NCBI GenBank assembly: GCA_012518815.1
Contig: JAAYRK010000003.1
Location: 1 to 64,000, forward strand
Direction: 5' to 3'
Origin: Candidatus Epulonipiscium sp.
Lineage (GTDB): Bacteria; Bacillota; Clostridia; Lachnospirales; Defluviitaleaceae
Length of the DNA: 64,000 bases
Below, in pieces: positions 35,976-45,271 of the stretch. A model generated the notes under the pieces. It was not told where the DNA came from, searched no databases, and worked only from the letters and a program-made list of their open reading frames with translations. The stretch's first letter is position 1. Every line of letters begins with the position of its first letter. Made by a program: the position numbers and the translations under genes.

Positions 35976-36863
35976 TTAATAATTATTTCTGTCAAATATA
36001 TTCATAAAACGTTTAACAAATGAGGTAAAACCAGAATTTGTTGTTTCATCAGCACTATATTCCGTGATTTTATAAGATATTTTTCTAAATGCTCTACTTA
36101 CCTCGCTATTTGGAAAACTAATGCAAACAGGCTCTTGAAGTTTTACTGATTTTACTAAGGCCCTATCATAGGGTATGCAGCCTAATTCATTAATCTCAAT
36201 ATTAAGAAATTTTTTCGATACCCTATATAATTTATTAAATATTTCTATTCCTTCGTCTTCATCGTCTACTCTGTTTACTAACACTTTAATATTTTGAGTT
36301 AAACCATTCTTGCAAAGTACTTTGATAAGAGAATAGGCATCTGTTACAGAAGTTGGTTCAGGAGTTGTTACTAAAATAATTTCATCTGCTGCTTTTGAAA
36401 AATTTAATACAGAATCTGTTAATCCAGCTCCAGTATCTATTAATATGATATCAGCAAATTGATCCAGTTGATTTAAGTTATTAATGAAATTTGAAAATTG
36501 ATTGTTATTCAGATTAATAATATCTTGTATACCTGAACCTCCTGAAATAAAGTTTATGCCTAAAGGCCCGGGAGTCATAACTTCTGTTATAGTCTTTCTA
36601 CCATATATAACATCACTTAAATTAAATTGAGGTACAATACCAAATACAACTTCAATATTAGCCAATCCTAAATCAGCATCAATAATAACAACTTTTTTAT
36701 TAGCTCTTTGTAGCTGTATTGCTAAATTTGCAGTGAAATTGGTCTTACCAACTCCACCCTTTCCACTGGTTATAGTAATTACACGTGAATTTCTTGTTTG
36801 CCGTGTATCTTGTTCTAATTGTTCACTAACTATTTTTCTTAATTTTTCTGCTTGATCCATCAT
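35976..36863 (-). CDS. flhG: flagellum number/site regulator FlhG (MinD-like ATPase)
   Basis: MinD/ParA-type ATPase (YlxH in Bacillus) that controls flagellar number and C-ring assembly with FlhF. The 295 residues start with a short helix resembling the FlhF-activating peptide (MDQAEKLRKIVSEQ). The deviant Walker A ITSGKGGVGKTNFTANLA follows, then VVIIDADLGLANIEVVFG and IILIDTGAGLTDSVL. The C-terminus has a membrane-targeting-helix-like FVKRFMNIFDR. Its ATG overlaps the flhF stop as ATGA. Confidence 0.95.
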   Translation of the reverse strand: MMDQAEKLRKIVSEQLEQDTRQTRNSRVITITSGKGGVGKTNFTANLAIQLQRANKKVVIIDADLGLANIEVVFGIVPQFNLSDVIYGRKTITEVMTPGPLGINFISGGSGIQDIINLNNNQFSNFINNLNQLDQFADIILIDTGAGLTDSVLNFSKAADEIILVTTPEPTSVTDAYSLIKVLCKNGLTQNIKVLVNRVDDEDEGIEIFNKLYRVSKKFLNIEINELGCIPYDRALVKSVKLQEPVCISFPNSEVSRAFRKISYKITEYSADETTNSGFTSFVKRFMNIFDRNNY

Positions 36864-38011
36864 AATTCATCTATACTCCCTAATAAAGCTTTTGTCATTT
36901 TTTTAGGACTAATTAATTCAATGTCATCAGGAACATTTTGACCAAAAGAAATATAAGATAAGGGTTTTTCTGTTAAGTATTTTACATTTAAAATTGTTCC
37001 TAAAGATATTGTTTCATCAACCTTTGTAAAAATAATATTATAATCAGATATGCTAGAATATTGATTGAGTATACTCATCATATCTTTATGTTTGGTTGTT
37101 GCACTTAAAACTAAGAAAATTTGTTTTTCATCTACTGTTGAAAGTAAATAATCCAACTCTTTAAATTGTTCTATATTTTTATGAGATCTTCCTGCTGTAT
37201 CTATTAATATTAGGTCATAATCTTTCATTTTATTAAGGGTTTCTGGTAATTCATCAGAGTTATAAATTACTTCAACAGGAATATTAAGTATTTCGGCATA
37301 GGTTTTTAGCTGTTCTACAGCAGCAATGCGATAGGTGTCTGCAGTAACTAAACCTACCTTTTTTCTTTCAGTTAAGCAAAAATGAGCTGTGATTTTTGCA
37401 ATTGTTGTTGTTTTTCCTACTCCTGTAGGGCCAATAAAGAATATAATTTTAGGTTGACTACTATCTGCCTTTATTGGTGCAGGTTCGCCGATTAAATCAA
37501 TAATTCTATTATAAACTACACTTATTAATTCATTTACATTTTCAGGATTTAAATCATCGTTATCATCTAAATCTTTTAAAATAAACTCTGCTAATTCAGG
37601 TAATATTTCATTATTAATCAAATTATCATATAAAAGTTGTAGTACTGAGCTATTATATTTTTTATCATTATCTTTATCGTCATAAGATTTTACTTGTTCT
37701 ACAGAAGAGACTTTATCCATTACTTTAGTAAGTAAGTCTTCCATGTAATCAAGTTTGCTTTCTAAGCATTTTATTATTTCTTTTTGTTCACTAATAATAT
37801 TATTATTTTGATTTTTGGGGGAATCAGTTATTTTATTAAATTGATCATCTAGAGCAGCTAAAACTTCTACAGATGGTTTTTTAAATAATTTAAAGATTCC
37901 TTTGGGACTTATTTTTTTAATGTTTAATATTAGTGCATCTTTACCTAAATCTTCTTTTACTTTTTCTATTGCTTCCTGTTCAGTCTTAGCTTCATATTTT
38001 TTTATCTTCAT
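36860..38011 (-). CDS. flhF: flagellar SRP-family GTPase FlhF
   Basis: SRP-type GTPase that positions flagella. It has 383 residues from the ATG at 38011, where the protein begins MKIKKYEAKTEQEA as usual; an ATG four codons upstream has no separate ribosome site. The N-terminal B domain (about 1-95) is variable and the NG domain contains FIGPTGVGKTTTIAKI, VGLVTADTYRIAAVEQLKTYA and LILIDTAGRSH. KVDETISLGTILN is the guanine-specificity region. It lies 37 bases after flhA and overlaps flhG. Confidence 0.96.
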   Translation of the reverse strand: MKIKKYEAKTEQEAIEKVKEDLGKDALILNIKKISPKGIFKLFKKPSVEVLAALDDQFNKITDSPKNQNNNIISEQKEIIKCLESKLDYMEDLLTKVMDKVSSVEQVKSYDDKDNDKKYNSSVLQLLYDNLINNEILPELAEFILKDLDDNDDLNPENVNELISVVYNRIIDLIGEPAPIKADSSQPKIIFFIGPTGVGKTTTIAKITAHFCLTERKKVGLVTADTYRIAAVEQLKTYAEILNIPVEVIYNSDELPETLNKMKDYDLILIDTAGRSHKNIEQFKELDYLLSTVDEKQIFLVLSATTKHKDMMSILNQYSSISDYNIIFTKVDETISLGTILNVKYLTEKPLSYISFGQNVPDDIELISPKKMTKALLGSIDEL

Positions 38012-38048
38012 TTTAAACACCATACCTTCATTAATAATCTTACTAATC

Positions 38049-40094
38049 TTAAGCGATACTTACCATTCCAATTGACTGGATTTCGATACTAGGATCGATT
38101 TCATTATATGACAAGACTATTAAGTCAGGAGTAACCTGTTCTGATAGTCTTTTAAAATAAATTCTTACTATTGGAGAGGTAAGAAGTATAGGCTGCTGTC
38201 CAATTGAACTAAAACGACGTATTTCTTGACTAAGTTTTTCAAATATTCTTTGAGTAGTTTCAGGATCTAATGCAAGGTATGATCCTTGTTCGGATTGCTG
38301 AACAGAATCCATAATTGTTTGTTCTAAATCAGGGTCTAAGGTGATAATATTGTTTGTTTGCTGATTAAGAAATTTTCTAGAAATTGCTCTTGACAAATTT
38401 TGCCTGACATATTCAGTAAGCAAATCTGTATCCCTTGTAATAGTACCATAGTCTGCTAATGTTTCGAATATGGTAACTAAATCTCTTATTGATACAGATT
38501 CTTTTAATAAATTTGCTAATACCTTTTGTATTTCACCAATACCTAATGTTTTAGGAACTAGTTCATCTATAAGTGCAGGATGCGTTTCTTTTACATTATC
38601 AATTAAAGTTTGAACATCCTGGCGACTTAATAATTCATGTATGTGACTCTTAATAATCTCTGTTAAATGAGTAGCAACAATAGATGGTGGATCAACAACA
38701 GTATAGCCGAGTATTTCCGCTTTTTCCCTTTGGCTTTCTGAAATCCACAATGCCGGGAGACCAAAAGCTGGTTCTACAGTTTCAATTCCATCAATTTCTT
38801 CTTCAACATATCCAGGATTCATAGCCATATAGTGGTCAAAAAGAATTTCTCCCTTGGATATTTCTACTCCTTTAATTTTGATTATATATTGATTAGGGCT
38901 TAATTGAATATTGTCTCTAAGTCTTATAATAGGTACAATTGCTCCTAATTCTAACGCTATTTGTCTTCTTATCATTACTACTCTGTCAAGTAGATCTCCA
39001 CCTTGATTAACATCTGCCAGAGGAATAATACCATATCCAAATTCCAACTCAATAGGATCTACCTGAAGAAGCGATACAACATTTTCAGGTCTTCTTATTT
39101 CTTCAGCTTCAATATCTTCAGATGAAATTTCTTCGCTTATTGACTGAAGCTTAAGATTCTTATTAATAGAATTAGCTCCAAGAAATAACAAGACACCTAC
39201 TGGAAGAGTAATAATATCTGGTAGGGGCGTAAAAAGTCCTATTGCTATAAGAGTTCCCCCAGTAATTTGTAAAACCTTGGGTGTACTTCCTAATTGCTTT
39301 AATAAATCACTGCTCATATCACTTTCTGTTGCAGTTTTCGTTACAAGTATACCTGTTGCAGTGGAAATTAATAACGAAGGTATTTGGCTAACAAGCCCAT
39401 CCCCTATTGTTAATACGGTGTAAATATCTAATGCTTCAAGTATAGGAATTGGTTTTTTTGTAACAATTCCAGTAGATCCTAGAATAATACCACCTATTAT
39501 ATTAATAAAAGTAATAATAATTCCTGCTATGGCGTCATTTTTAACAAATTTACTTGCTCCATCCATAGCTCCATAAAAACTTGCTTCTTCTTGAATCTTT
39601 TTTCTTCTTAATTTTGCTTCTGCTTCATCTATTAAACCAGTATTTAAATCAGCATCAATAGCCATTTGTTTTCCTGGCATAGCATCCAAAATAAAACGTG
39701 CAGATACTTCTGATACTCTTTCAGCACCTTTTGTAATAACTAAGAATTGTATAATAACAATAATTATAAAAATGATTGCACCAAGAACAATGTTGCCACC
39801 AGCAACAAAGCTTCCAAAAGTCCTAACAACAGCTCCTGCATCTCCTTGGCCTAATATTAATCTTGTAGTGGAAATATTTAAACCTAACCTAAATATTGTG
39901 GTAATTAGTAAAACTGTAGGAAATGTAGATAATTCCAAGGGTTCCTTGGAAAATAATGCAGTTAATAAAATTATAAGTGAAAGTGTAATATTTAATATTA
40001 ATAATACATCTATTAAAAATAGAGGAAGAGGAACAATAATCATTGAAATGACAACAATGACAAATATCCCTAAAAATACATCTCCGAATTTCAC
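38049..40094 (-). CDS. flhA: flagellar export gate protein FlhA
   Basis: Large integral membrane subunit of the flagellar type III export gate. The 681 residues comprise an N-terminal half with about eight membrane segments, including TTIFRLGLNISTTRLIL, the FHIPEP-family stretch FVKNDAIAGIIITFIN and IGDGLVSQIPSLLISTATGILVT. The C-terminal cytoplasmic domain binds chaperone-substrate complexes (YGIIPLADVNQGGDLLDRVV and later parts). The start is GTG at 40094 with GGGGGAT upstream. It follows flhB by 35 bases. Confidence 0.97.
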   Translation of the reverse strand: MKFGDVFLGIFVIVVISMIIVPLPLFLIDVLLILNITLSLIILLTALFSKEPLELSTFPTVLLITTIFRLGLNISTTRLILGQGDAGAVVRTFGSFVAGGNIVLGAIIFIIIVIIQFLVITKGAERVSEVSARFILDAMPGKQMAIDADLNTGLIDEAEAKLRRKKIQEEASFYGAMDGASKFVKNDAIAGIIITFINIIGGIILGSTGIVTKKPIPILEALDIYTVLTIGDGLVSQIPSLLISTATGILVTKTATESDMSSDLLKQLGSTPKVLQITGGTLIAIGLFTPLPDIITLPVGVLLFLGANSINKNLKLQSISEEISSEDIEAEEIRRPENVVSLLQVDPIELEFGYGIIPLADVNQGGDLLDRVVMIRRQIALELGAIVPIIRLRDNIQLSPNQYIIKIKGVEISKGEILFDHYMAMNPGYVEEEIDGIETVEPAFGLPALWISESQREKAEILGYTVVDPPSIVATHLTEIIKSHIHELLSRQDVQTLIDNVKETHPALIDELVPKTLGIGEIQKVLANLLKESVSIRDLVTIFETLADYGTITRDTDLLTEYVRQNLSRAISRKFLNQQTNNIITLDPDLEQTIMDSVQQSEQGSYLALDPETTQRIFEKLSQEIRRFSSIGQQPILLTSPIVRIYFKRLSEQVTPDLIVLSYNEIDPSIEIQSIGMVSIA

Positions 40095-40129
40095 GTAAAA
40101 TCCCCCTTATTACCCTAGATTGCAAAATA

Positions 40130-41254
40130 TCAATAGCTATTCTTTAAGCTATATACAAATGCCAGAACTTCTGCTACGGCTTGATATAATTCAGGAGGAA
40201 TTTCTTCTCCTATATCTACAGTTTGATAAAGTGTTCTTGCAAGTGCTTTATTTTCTACAATTTCTATATTGTTTTCTTTAGCAATATTTTTAATCCTCAT
40301 TGCAAGATAATCTATTCCCTTTGCTAAAACAATTGGAGCAGAATGAATATTGGAATCATATTGAATAGCAACAGCATAGTGGGTAGGGTTTGTAATAATT
40401 ACATCTGCCTTTTGCATATCTTTCATCATTCTTCTCATGGATACTTCTCGCATTTTTTGCCTTATCTTACCTTTGATTTGAGGGTTTCCTTCTGTCATTT
40501 TGTATTCTTCTTTTACTTCTTCTTTAGTCATTTTTAAATTTTGTTCATGTTCATATCTTTGAAAAAAGTAGTCGGCTGCTGCAATGAATAAGAAAAATAC
40601 ACCTACTCTTAAGCCAATATTAACTGCTAAACTTCCAACATAGATGATAAATTGCATCAATTCCATATCCATTAAAATCAAAATGTTTTTCATTTCATCA
40701 ACGATAGAATTATATATAATTGCAGTAATTATTGATACTTTTCCTATAGACTTTAATAATTCTATTAATGCCTGTTTAGAAAATAATCTTGAAAAGCCTT
40801 TTATAGGATTTAATCTCGAAAAATTTGGCTTTAAAGGTTTTAATGTAGGATGCCAGCCTACCTGAACAAAATTTACACTAAGCCCTACTATCATTGAAAC
40901 TGCAAATAATGGTGCAGTAATAATTAATATTTGACCGAAAATATGAGAAGCAAATTTTAACATAGAAGGAATATTAAATATATTATCTAACTGAGGAAAA
41001 AGCATATAAGTATTATTAAAAATTGAAGTCAATCTTTTATAAATAAATGGAGCAAATATTTTTAAGGCAGAAAACATAAAAATTAGCAAGAATGCAGTAT
41101 TTATTTCAATACTTTTTGCTACTTGACCTTCTTCTCTTGCCTTTGATCTCTTTCTCGGAGTTGGTTTTTCTGTTTTGCTGTCTTTATCTGCAAAAAACTG
41201 CAAATTAAAATATAATAATGGACAGCTCTCTGACGTTTTTTGACTTATTATCAT
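40130..41254 (-). CDS. flhB: flagellar export switch protein FlhB
   Basis: Export apparatus subunit that switches from rod/hook to filament substrates. The 374 residues have four membrane segments after DSKTEKPTPRKRSKAREEGQVAKS. The autocleavage motif NPTH (ITNPTHYAVAIQY, about residue 285) is intact, followed by VLAKGIDYLAMRIKNIAKENNIEIVENKALARTLY segments. The ATG at 41254 overlaps the fliR stop as ATGA. About 20 residues precede the usual conserved opening; a later start is possible, but no better ribosome site is evident. Confidence 0.96.
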   Translation of the reverse strand: MIISQKTSESCPLLYFNLQFFADKDSKTEKPTPRKRSKAREEGQVAKSIEINTAFLLIFMFSALKIFAPFIYKRLTSIFNNTYMLFPQLDNIFNIPSMLKFASHIFGQILIITAPLFAVSMIVGLSVNFVQVGWHPTLKPLKPNFSRLNPIKGFSRLFSKQALIELLKSIGKVSIITAIIYNSIVDEMKNILILMDMELMQFIIYVGSLAVNIGLRVGVFFLFIAAADYFFQRYEHEQNLKMTKEEVKEEYKMTEGNPQIKGKIRQKMREVSMRRMMKDMQKADVIITNPTHYAVAIQYDSNIHSAPIVLAKGIDYLAMRIKNIAKENNIEIVENKALARTLYQTVDIGEEIPPELYQAVAEVLAFVYSLKNSY

Positions 41255-42036
41255 GGAATCAATCCTTTAATGACTTTAAACAACTGCGTAAACAATTCGT
41301 TAGAAACATAATCAAAAACAAAAGATAATAAGGGAGCGACAACGAATAAACAAGCCAATCCTAGGATTAATCTTAAAGGTAAGCCAATTACAAACATATT
41401 CATCTGTGGGACAGTTCGTGCTAAAATTCCTAAAGCAACATCAAGAATAAGTACAAGAGCTATGAAAGGTGTTGCTATTTTAAAAGCAATAACAAAAGAA
41501 TTAGCTACTATATTAATATAACTCCCTATCAAATGATTGCCAAATATTACTTCGCCTATTGGAAGTACTTCATAACTATAAAATAAGGCTTGAATAAGTT
41601 TATGATGACCATTAGTAATAAGAAACATAACTAACACTATAAAATAATAAAGATTACCTGTTACAGGGACTTGTATTTGACTTAGGGGGTCTAAAACACT
41701 TACCATTGTAAAGCCAATATGGTAGTCAATTAATTGTCCAGCTAAGTAAAAAACACTAAGGACTAAATATACAATAAAGCCAAGCAACATCCCTATTATT
41801 AATTCTTTAATAATTAACATACTATAACCAAAAATATGGTTGTTATAAGTTACAGACATATTGGGTCTATTGGAAAGTACAAGAGTACTAACAATTAAAG
41901 AAAATCCTATTTTTGAATATGTAGGAATGTTCCTTCCGCCAAAAACAGGAGTAGTAACGAAAAAACCCAGGAACCTTACTAATACTAATAATAAAATATC
42001 AACTTTTAATAAAATATTACTTATAATAAAGTCCAT
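41251..42036 (-). CDS. fliR: flagellar export protein FliR
   Basis: Core membrane subunit of the FliPQR export gate. The 261 residues form about six hydrophobic segments. FLGFFVTTPVFGGRNIPTYSKIGFSL near the N-terminus and the central LAGQLIDYHIGFTMVSVLDPLSQIQVPVTG are characteristic; the parts are clear in the sequence. The ATG at 42036 has AAAGGA upstream. It lies between fliQ and flhB. Confidence 0.96.
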   Translation of the reverse strand: MDFIISNILLKVDILLLVLVRFLGFFVTTPVFGGRNIPTYSKIGFSLIVSTLVLSNRPNMSVTYNNHIFGYSMLIIKELIIGMLLGFIVYLVLSVFYLAGQLIDYHIGFTMVSVLDPLSQIQVPVTGNLYYFIVLVMFLITNGHHKLIQALFYSYEVLPIGEVIFGNHLIGSYINIVANSFVIAFKIATPFIALVLILDVALGILARTVPQMNMFVIGLPLRLILGLACLFVVAPLLSFVFDYVSNELFTQLFKVIKGLIP

Positions 42037-42049
42037 TATGCACTTTCCT

Positions 42050-42316
42050 TTAACGAATATATAAATTCATATTATTATACAAATTTTTAATAAATTCAAT
42101 CATAGTTGATAACATCCATGGCCCAAATATTAAAATAGAAACAAAAACGGCTAATATTTTAGGAATAAAAGCAAGTGTAGCTTCTTGAATAGAAGTTACT
42201 GCTTGAAAGATGCTTACAAGCAAGCCAACAGTTAAACCCATTAAAAGCATAGGAGCTGATACTTTTATAACCGTCATTATTGCTTCTTGAGCCAAGTCTA
42301 TAATGAGTTGTTCCAT
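42050..42316 (-). CDS. fliQ: flagellar export protein FliQ
   Basis: Small export-gate subunit of 88 residues with two membrane helices (about 15-38 and 50-75). LLMGLTVGLLVSIFQAVTSIQEATLAFIPK is the conserved stretch and it is complete across its length. The ATG at 42316 has GGGAGGA upstream. The FliP-FliQ-FliR order and short spacing are as in other Firmicutes. Confidence 0.97.
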   Translation of the reverse strand: MEQLIIDLAQEAIMTVIKVSAPMLLMGLTVGLLVSIFQAVTSIQEATLAFIPKILAVFVSILIFGPWMLSTMIEFIKNLYNNMNLYIR

Positions 42317-42329
42317 TTATTATCCTCCC

Positions 42330-43139
42330 TTATTTAAAAGTCTGGACAAGCTGCCCAATGACTAAATTCCATCCGTCAACCAACACAAACAGTAGCAGTT
42401 TAAACGGAAGGGAAATCATTGCTGGAGGAAGCATCATCATTCCCATAGACATTAGGGTTGAAGCTACAACCATATCAATAACAATAAAAGGAATATATAA
42501 TAAAAACCCTATCATAAAGCCGGTTTTTAATTCACTAATAATAAATGCAGGTATTAATACTCTTGATGGGATTTGAACTTTTATGTCTTCTATATTTTGT
42601 GCATTTTCAATAGGGTCTACATTGGAGATTCCCATAAATAGGTTAAGATCACTTGTTCTCACCTGTCTAAACATAAATTCTCTTATTGGTTTCATAGCAT
42701 TATCTATTGCTGTTTCTTGAGAAATAAGACCGGCTGAATATGGCTTTATGGCCTGTTCATTAATATCTGACAAAGCAGGACTCATAATAAATAATGTTAA
42801 GAACAAAGCTAGTCCTAAAAGTACTTGATTAGGTGGTGTCTGCTGAGTTCCCAGGGCAGAACGCAAAAAGTGCAAAACAATAATAATCCTGGTAAAAGAA
42901 GTCATCATTATTAATATTGAGGGTACCAAGGATATAATAGTAATTATAAAAAGAATCTGTAATGAACTAACCACTTCTTGAGGGTTTTCTGCAGGTCCTA
43001 AATCAATATCAATATGGGGAACGGGTAAACTTTGCTCATTAATAGCTTGCCCGTAGGAATTAAAACAAAAAAATATCATAAAAATTGAAAAGACAGTTAA
43101 AGTAATTATTCGTAATCTTCTTTTTTTATTCTTCCTCAT
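42330..43139 (-). CDS. fliP: flagellar export protein FliP
   Basis: Central subunit of the export gate pore. The 269 residues begin with a cleavable signal-peptide-like region (KKRRLRIITLTVFSIFMIFF). Typical motifs follow: MTSFTRIIIVLHFLRSALGTQQTPPNQVLLGLALFLT in several blocks, MKPIREFMFRQVRTSDL, and IPAFIISELKTGFMIGFLLYIPF near the end. About four mature membrane segments are expected. The ATG at 43139 has GGAGAG upstream and overlaps fliO by 14 bases. Confidence 0.97.
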   Translation of the reverse strand: MRKNKKRRLRIITLTVFSIFMIFFCFNSYGQAINEQSLPVPHIDIDLGPAENPQEVVSSLQILFIITIISLVPSILIMMTSFTRIIIVLHFLRSALGTQQTPPNQVLLGLALFLTLFIMSPALSDINEQAIKPYSAGLISQETAIDNAMKPIREFMFRQVRTSDLNLFMGISNVDPIENAQNIEDIKVQIPSRVLIPAFIISELKTGFMIGFLLYIPFIVIDMVVASTLMSMGMMMLPPAMISLPFKLLLFVLVDGWNLVIGQLVQTFK

Positions 43140-43608
43140 CTAGAATCTCTCCATCAAAGTTACTATCCTTTTCTTGTGAAGGTTTTTTTACTTTTCCTAT
43201 TAAATTTTTAAGAATATAGTCAAATTTTAAGTCAGATTGCTTATGGTTATTATCAGAAAGAATTATTTGATTTTCATCTATTTCTGATATAAAAATAATA
43301 TTATCTTTTGTAATAGCTAATAAATAGATTTTATTACCCACTTTAACTAATTGCAGGCTTTTCTGTGGAGAAATTCCTACAGTTTCTATAATTTTAATAT
43401 TACTACTTTGAAATTTTTGATATTGAACATTAGCTATTAATTTAGTTACATAATATGCAGCAAATAAAATTAAAGCAAATAATAAGATTAGGAAAAAAAA
43501 CTGGCCTAACATCTTAAACCAGTTTATATTCACTTGTCCTCCACTATCTGAAGAAGCACTCCCTTGCAGTAATAGAAAAGACAATAACAAATTACACATA
43601 GTATTCAT
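43126..43608 (-). CDS. fliO: flagellar biosynthesis protein FliO/FliZ
   Basis: Accessory protein for assembly of the FliP ring (FliZ in Bacillus). The 160 residues include an N-terminal signal-like segment, a membrane helix (FFFLILLFALILFAAYYVT, about 37-55), and the small beta-rich domain KIIETVGISPQKSLQLVKVGNKIYLLAI (read in parts), then an acidic tail. It is identified by this layout and its position directly before fliP. The ATG at 43608 has AGGA about 6 bases upstream. Confidence 0.9.
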   Translation of the reverse strand: MNTMCNLLLSFLLLQGSASSDSGGQVNINWFKMLGQFFFLILLFALILFAAYYVTKLIANVQYQKFQSSNIKIIETVGISPQKSLQLVKVGNKIYLLAITKDNIIFISEIDENQIILSDNNHKQSDLKFDYILKNLIGKVKKPSQEKDSNFDGEILDEEE

Positions 43609-43611
43609 TTC

Positions 43612-43974
43612 CTATCCTATAACCTTTCTTACGGCTTCAACTACACGTTCTGCTTGGAACGGTTTAACAATAAAGTCTTTAGCTCCTGCTTGAATAGATT
43701 CAATTACCATTGCCTGTTGTCCCATTGCAGAACACATAATAACAGTAGCATTACCGTCTATTTTTTTAATTTCTTTAACGGCTTGGATACCATCCATTTC
43801 AGGCATAGTAATATCCATAATAACTAAATCAGGTGCAAGTTCTTTAAACTTTTCAACAGCTACAACACCGTTTTCAGCTTCCCCTGCAACTTCGTAACCA
43901 TTTTTAACTAAAATATCTTTGATCATCATTCTCATAAATGCTGCGTCATCAACAATTAATACGGTTTTAGCCAT
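43612..43974 (-). CDS. cheY: chemotaxis response regulator CheY
   Basis: Single-domain receiver that signals to the motor switch. The 120 residues have the acidic pair in LIVDDAAFMRMMI (D9-D10), phosphoacceptor Asp54 in VIMDITMPEMDG, the switch Ser/Thr region VIMCSAMGQQ and the conserved Lys in FIVKPF (about 104). The ATG at 43974 has GGAGAGG upstream. It lies between fliY and fliO, as in the Bacillus fla/che operon. A TATAAT in the upstream 112-base gap lacks a matching -35. Confidence 0.97.
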   Translation of the reverse strand: MAKTVLIVDDAAFMRMMIKDILVKNGYEVAGEAENGVVAVEKFKELAPDLVIMDITMPEMDGIQAVKEIKKIDGNATVIMCSAMGQQAMVIESIQAGAKDFIVKPFQAERVVEAVRKVIG

Positions 43975-44086
43975 TAATACCCTCTCCTTTGACTGAATAA
44001 TAAAGAATATCTGGTTACTAGCTTTTATTAGGTATTATAATATATTTATATGAAAAATTCCATGAAAAACGTCAAATTATAGAGCT

Positions 44087-45271
44087 TTATATCCTTTTTT
44101 CAGGATTAACAATATCTGTAATTCTAATACCAAAGTTTTCATCAATAACTACAACTTCACCTTTTGCAACAAATTTGCCATTAACTAAAACATCAACGGG
44201 TTCTCCTGCTAATTTATCTAGCTCGATAACTGTTCCAGGGCTAAACTCTAATATATCTCTTATTAATTTATGAGTTCTTCCCAATTCAACAGTAACTTCT
44301 AAAGGAACATCTTTAATGATTTCAATATTTTCTCTTGTCTGTATAACTGCACTTTGATCAAAAGTTTGGAATTGTGCAGACTGTACATTAATATGGGGCT
44401 GACTTATGGTTGATGGCTGTGTTGCAGTAGGACTTTCATAATAAGTCTGATTCACTTGAATATGCTCTTGCTTTGGAGGTTCAGTTATTACTTGTTGAGT
44501 TGGTTGAGGTGCTTGTGGCGGTGTTTCAACAACTTTTGTTGGTTCAGGTTCAGCCTCAGACAAGCTCTTTTGAGATTTAATTAAATTGGCAGCAAGTGTT
44601 TTTGCAAAATCTAAAGGAAGAATTTGCATTATTTCACTATCTATCAATTCCCCTATTTTCATTTTAAAACAAACTCTTACTATACCTTCATCTCCAAAGC
44701 CTACATTATCCATTACTTTTCCTTTATCAAGTTGAGGTATAAAAGCATGAGGTGGTTTAATATCAATTTTTTTATTGAATATTGATGACATAGATGTTGA
44801 AGCAGAACCAACCATTTGATTCATAGCCTCGCTAATAGCACTTAAATGGAGTTCAGTTAACTCTTCATCAGTATTTTGACCTGCTCCGCCCATCATTAAA
44901 TCAGCAATTATCTTAACATCATTTTCTTTTAATATTAAAAGATTAATTCCTTCTAAACCTTCTTTATATTCAACATTTATTGCAACCATTGATTCACCGT
45001 ATTCATTAGCTAGTTGCTCCCAACTCATAACCTTAACATCAGGAGTAGTAATAATAACTTTTTGGTTTAATAATGTGAATAATGTAGTTGCTGCAGTACC
45101 CATACTGATGTTACCAATTTCACCTAAGGCATCTTTTTCATCATCAGTAAGAGGATCATTTATAACTATATTTGAAGCATCTTCAGTAAAATTATCAATA
45201 CTAATGTCATCGTCAATATCTGTTCCGCCAAGTAAAGCATCAATTTCGGCTTGAGAAAGCATATCACCCAT
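44087..45271 (-). CDS. fliY: flagellar motor switch phosphatase FliY (FliN-like)
   Basis: C-ring protein with CheY-P phosphatase activity. The 394 residues start with a FliM-like CheY-binding peptide (MLSQAEIDALLGG), followed by a CheC-like domain with two E-x2-N sites (LGEIGNISMGTAATTL and ISEAMNQMVGSASTSM). A long Pro/Gln/Thr-rich linker (about 245-300) leads to a C-terminal FliN domain (VTVELGRTHKLIRDILEFSPGTVIEL region, GEPVDVLVNGKFVAKGEVVV). The ATG at 45271 has GGGAGG upstream and lies next to the fliM stop. Confidence 0.97.
   Translation of the reverse strand: MGDMLSQAEIDALLGGTDIDDDISIDNFTEDASNIVINDPLTDDEKDALGEIGNISMGTAATTLFTLLNQKVIITTPDVKVMSWEQLANEYGESMVAINVEYKEGLEGINLLILKENDVKIIADLMMGGAGQNTDEELTELHLSAISEAMNQMVGSASTSMSSIFNKKIDIKPPHAFIPQLDKGKVMDNVGFGDEGIVRVCFKMKIGELIDSEIMQILPLDFAKTLAANLIKSQKSLSEAEPEPTKVVETPPQAPQPTQQVITEPPKQEHIQVNQTYYESPTATQPSTISQPHINVQSAQFQTFDQSAVIQTRENIEIIKDVPLEVTVELGRTHKLIRDILEFSPGTVIELDKLAGEPVDVLVNGKFVAKGEVVVIDENFGIRITDIVNPEKRI

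Noticed and set aside
44034-44075. TTGACG and TATAAT upstream of cheY as an internal operon promoter
   Set aside because: The two boxes are 30 bases apart and neither has a suitable partner at 16-18 bases.
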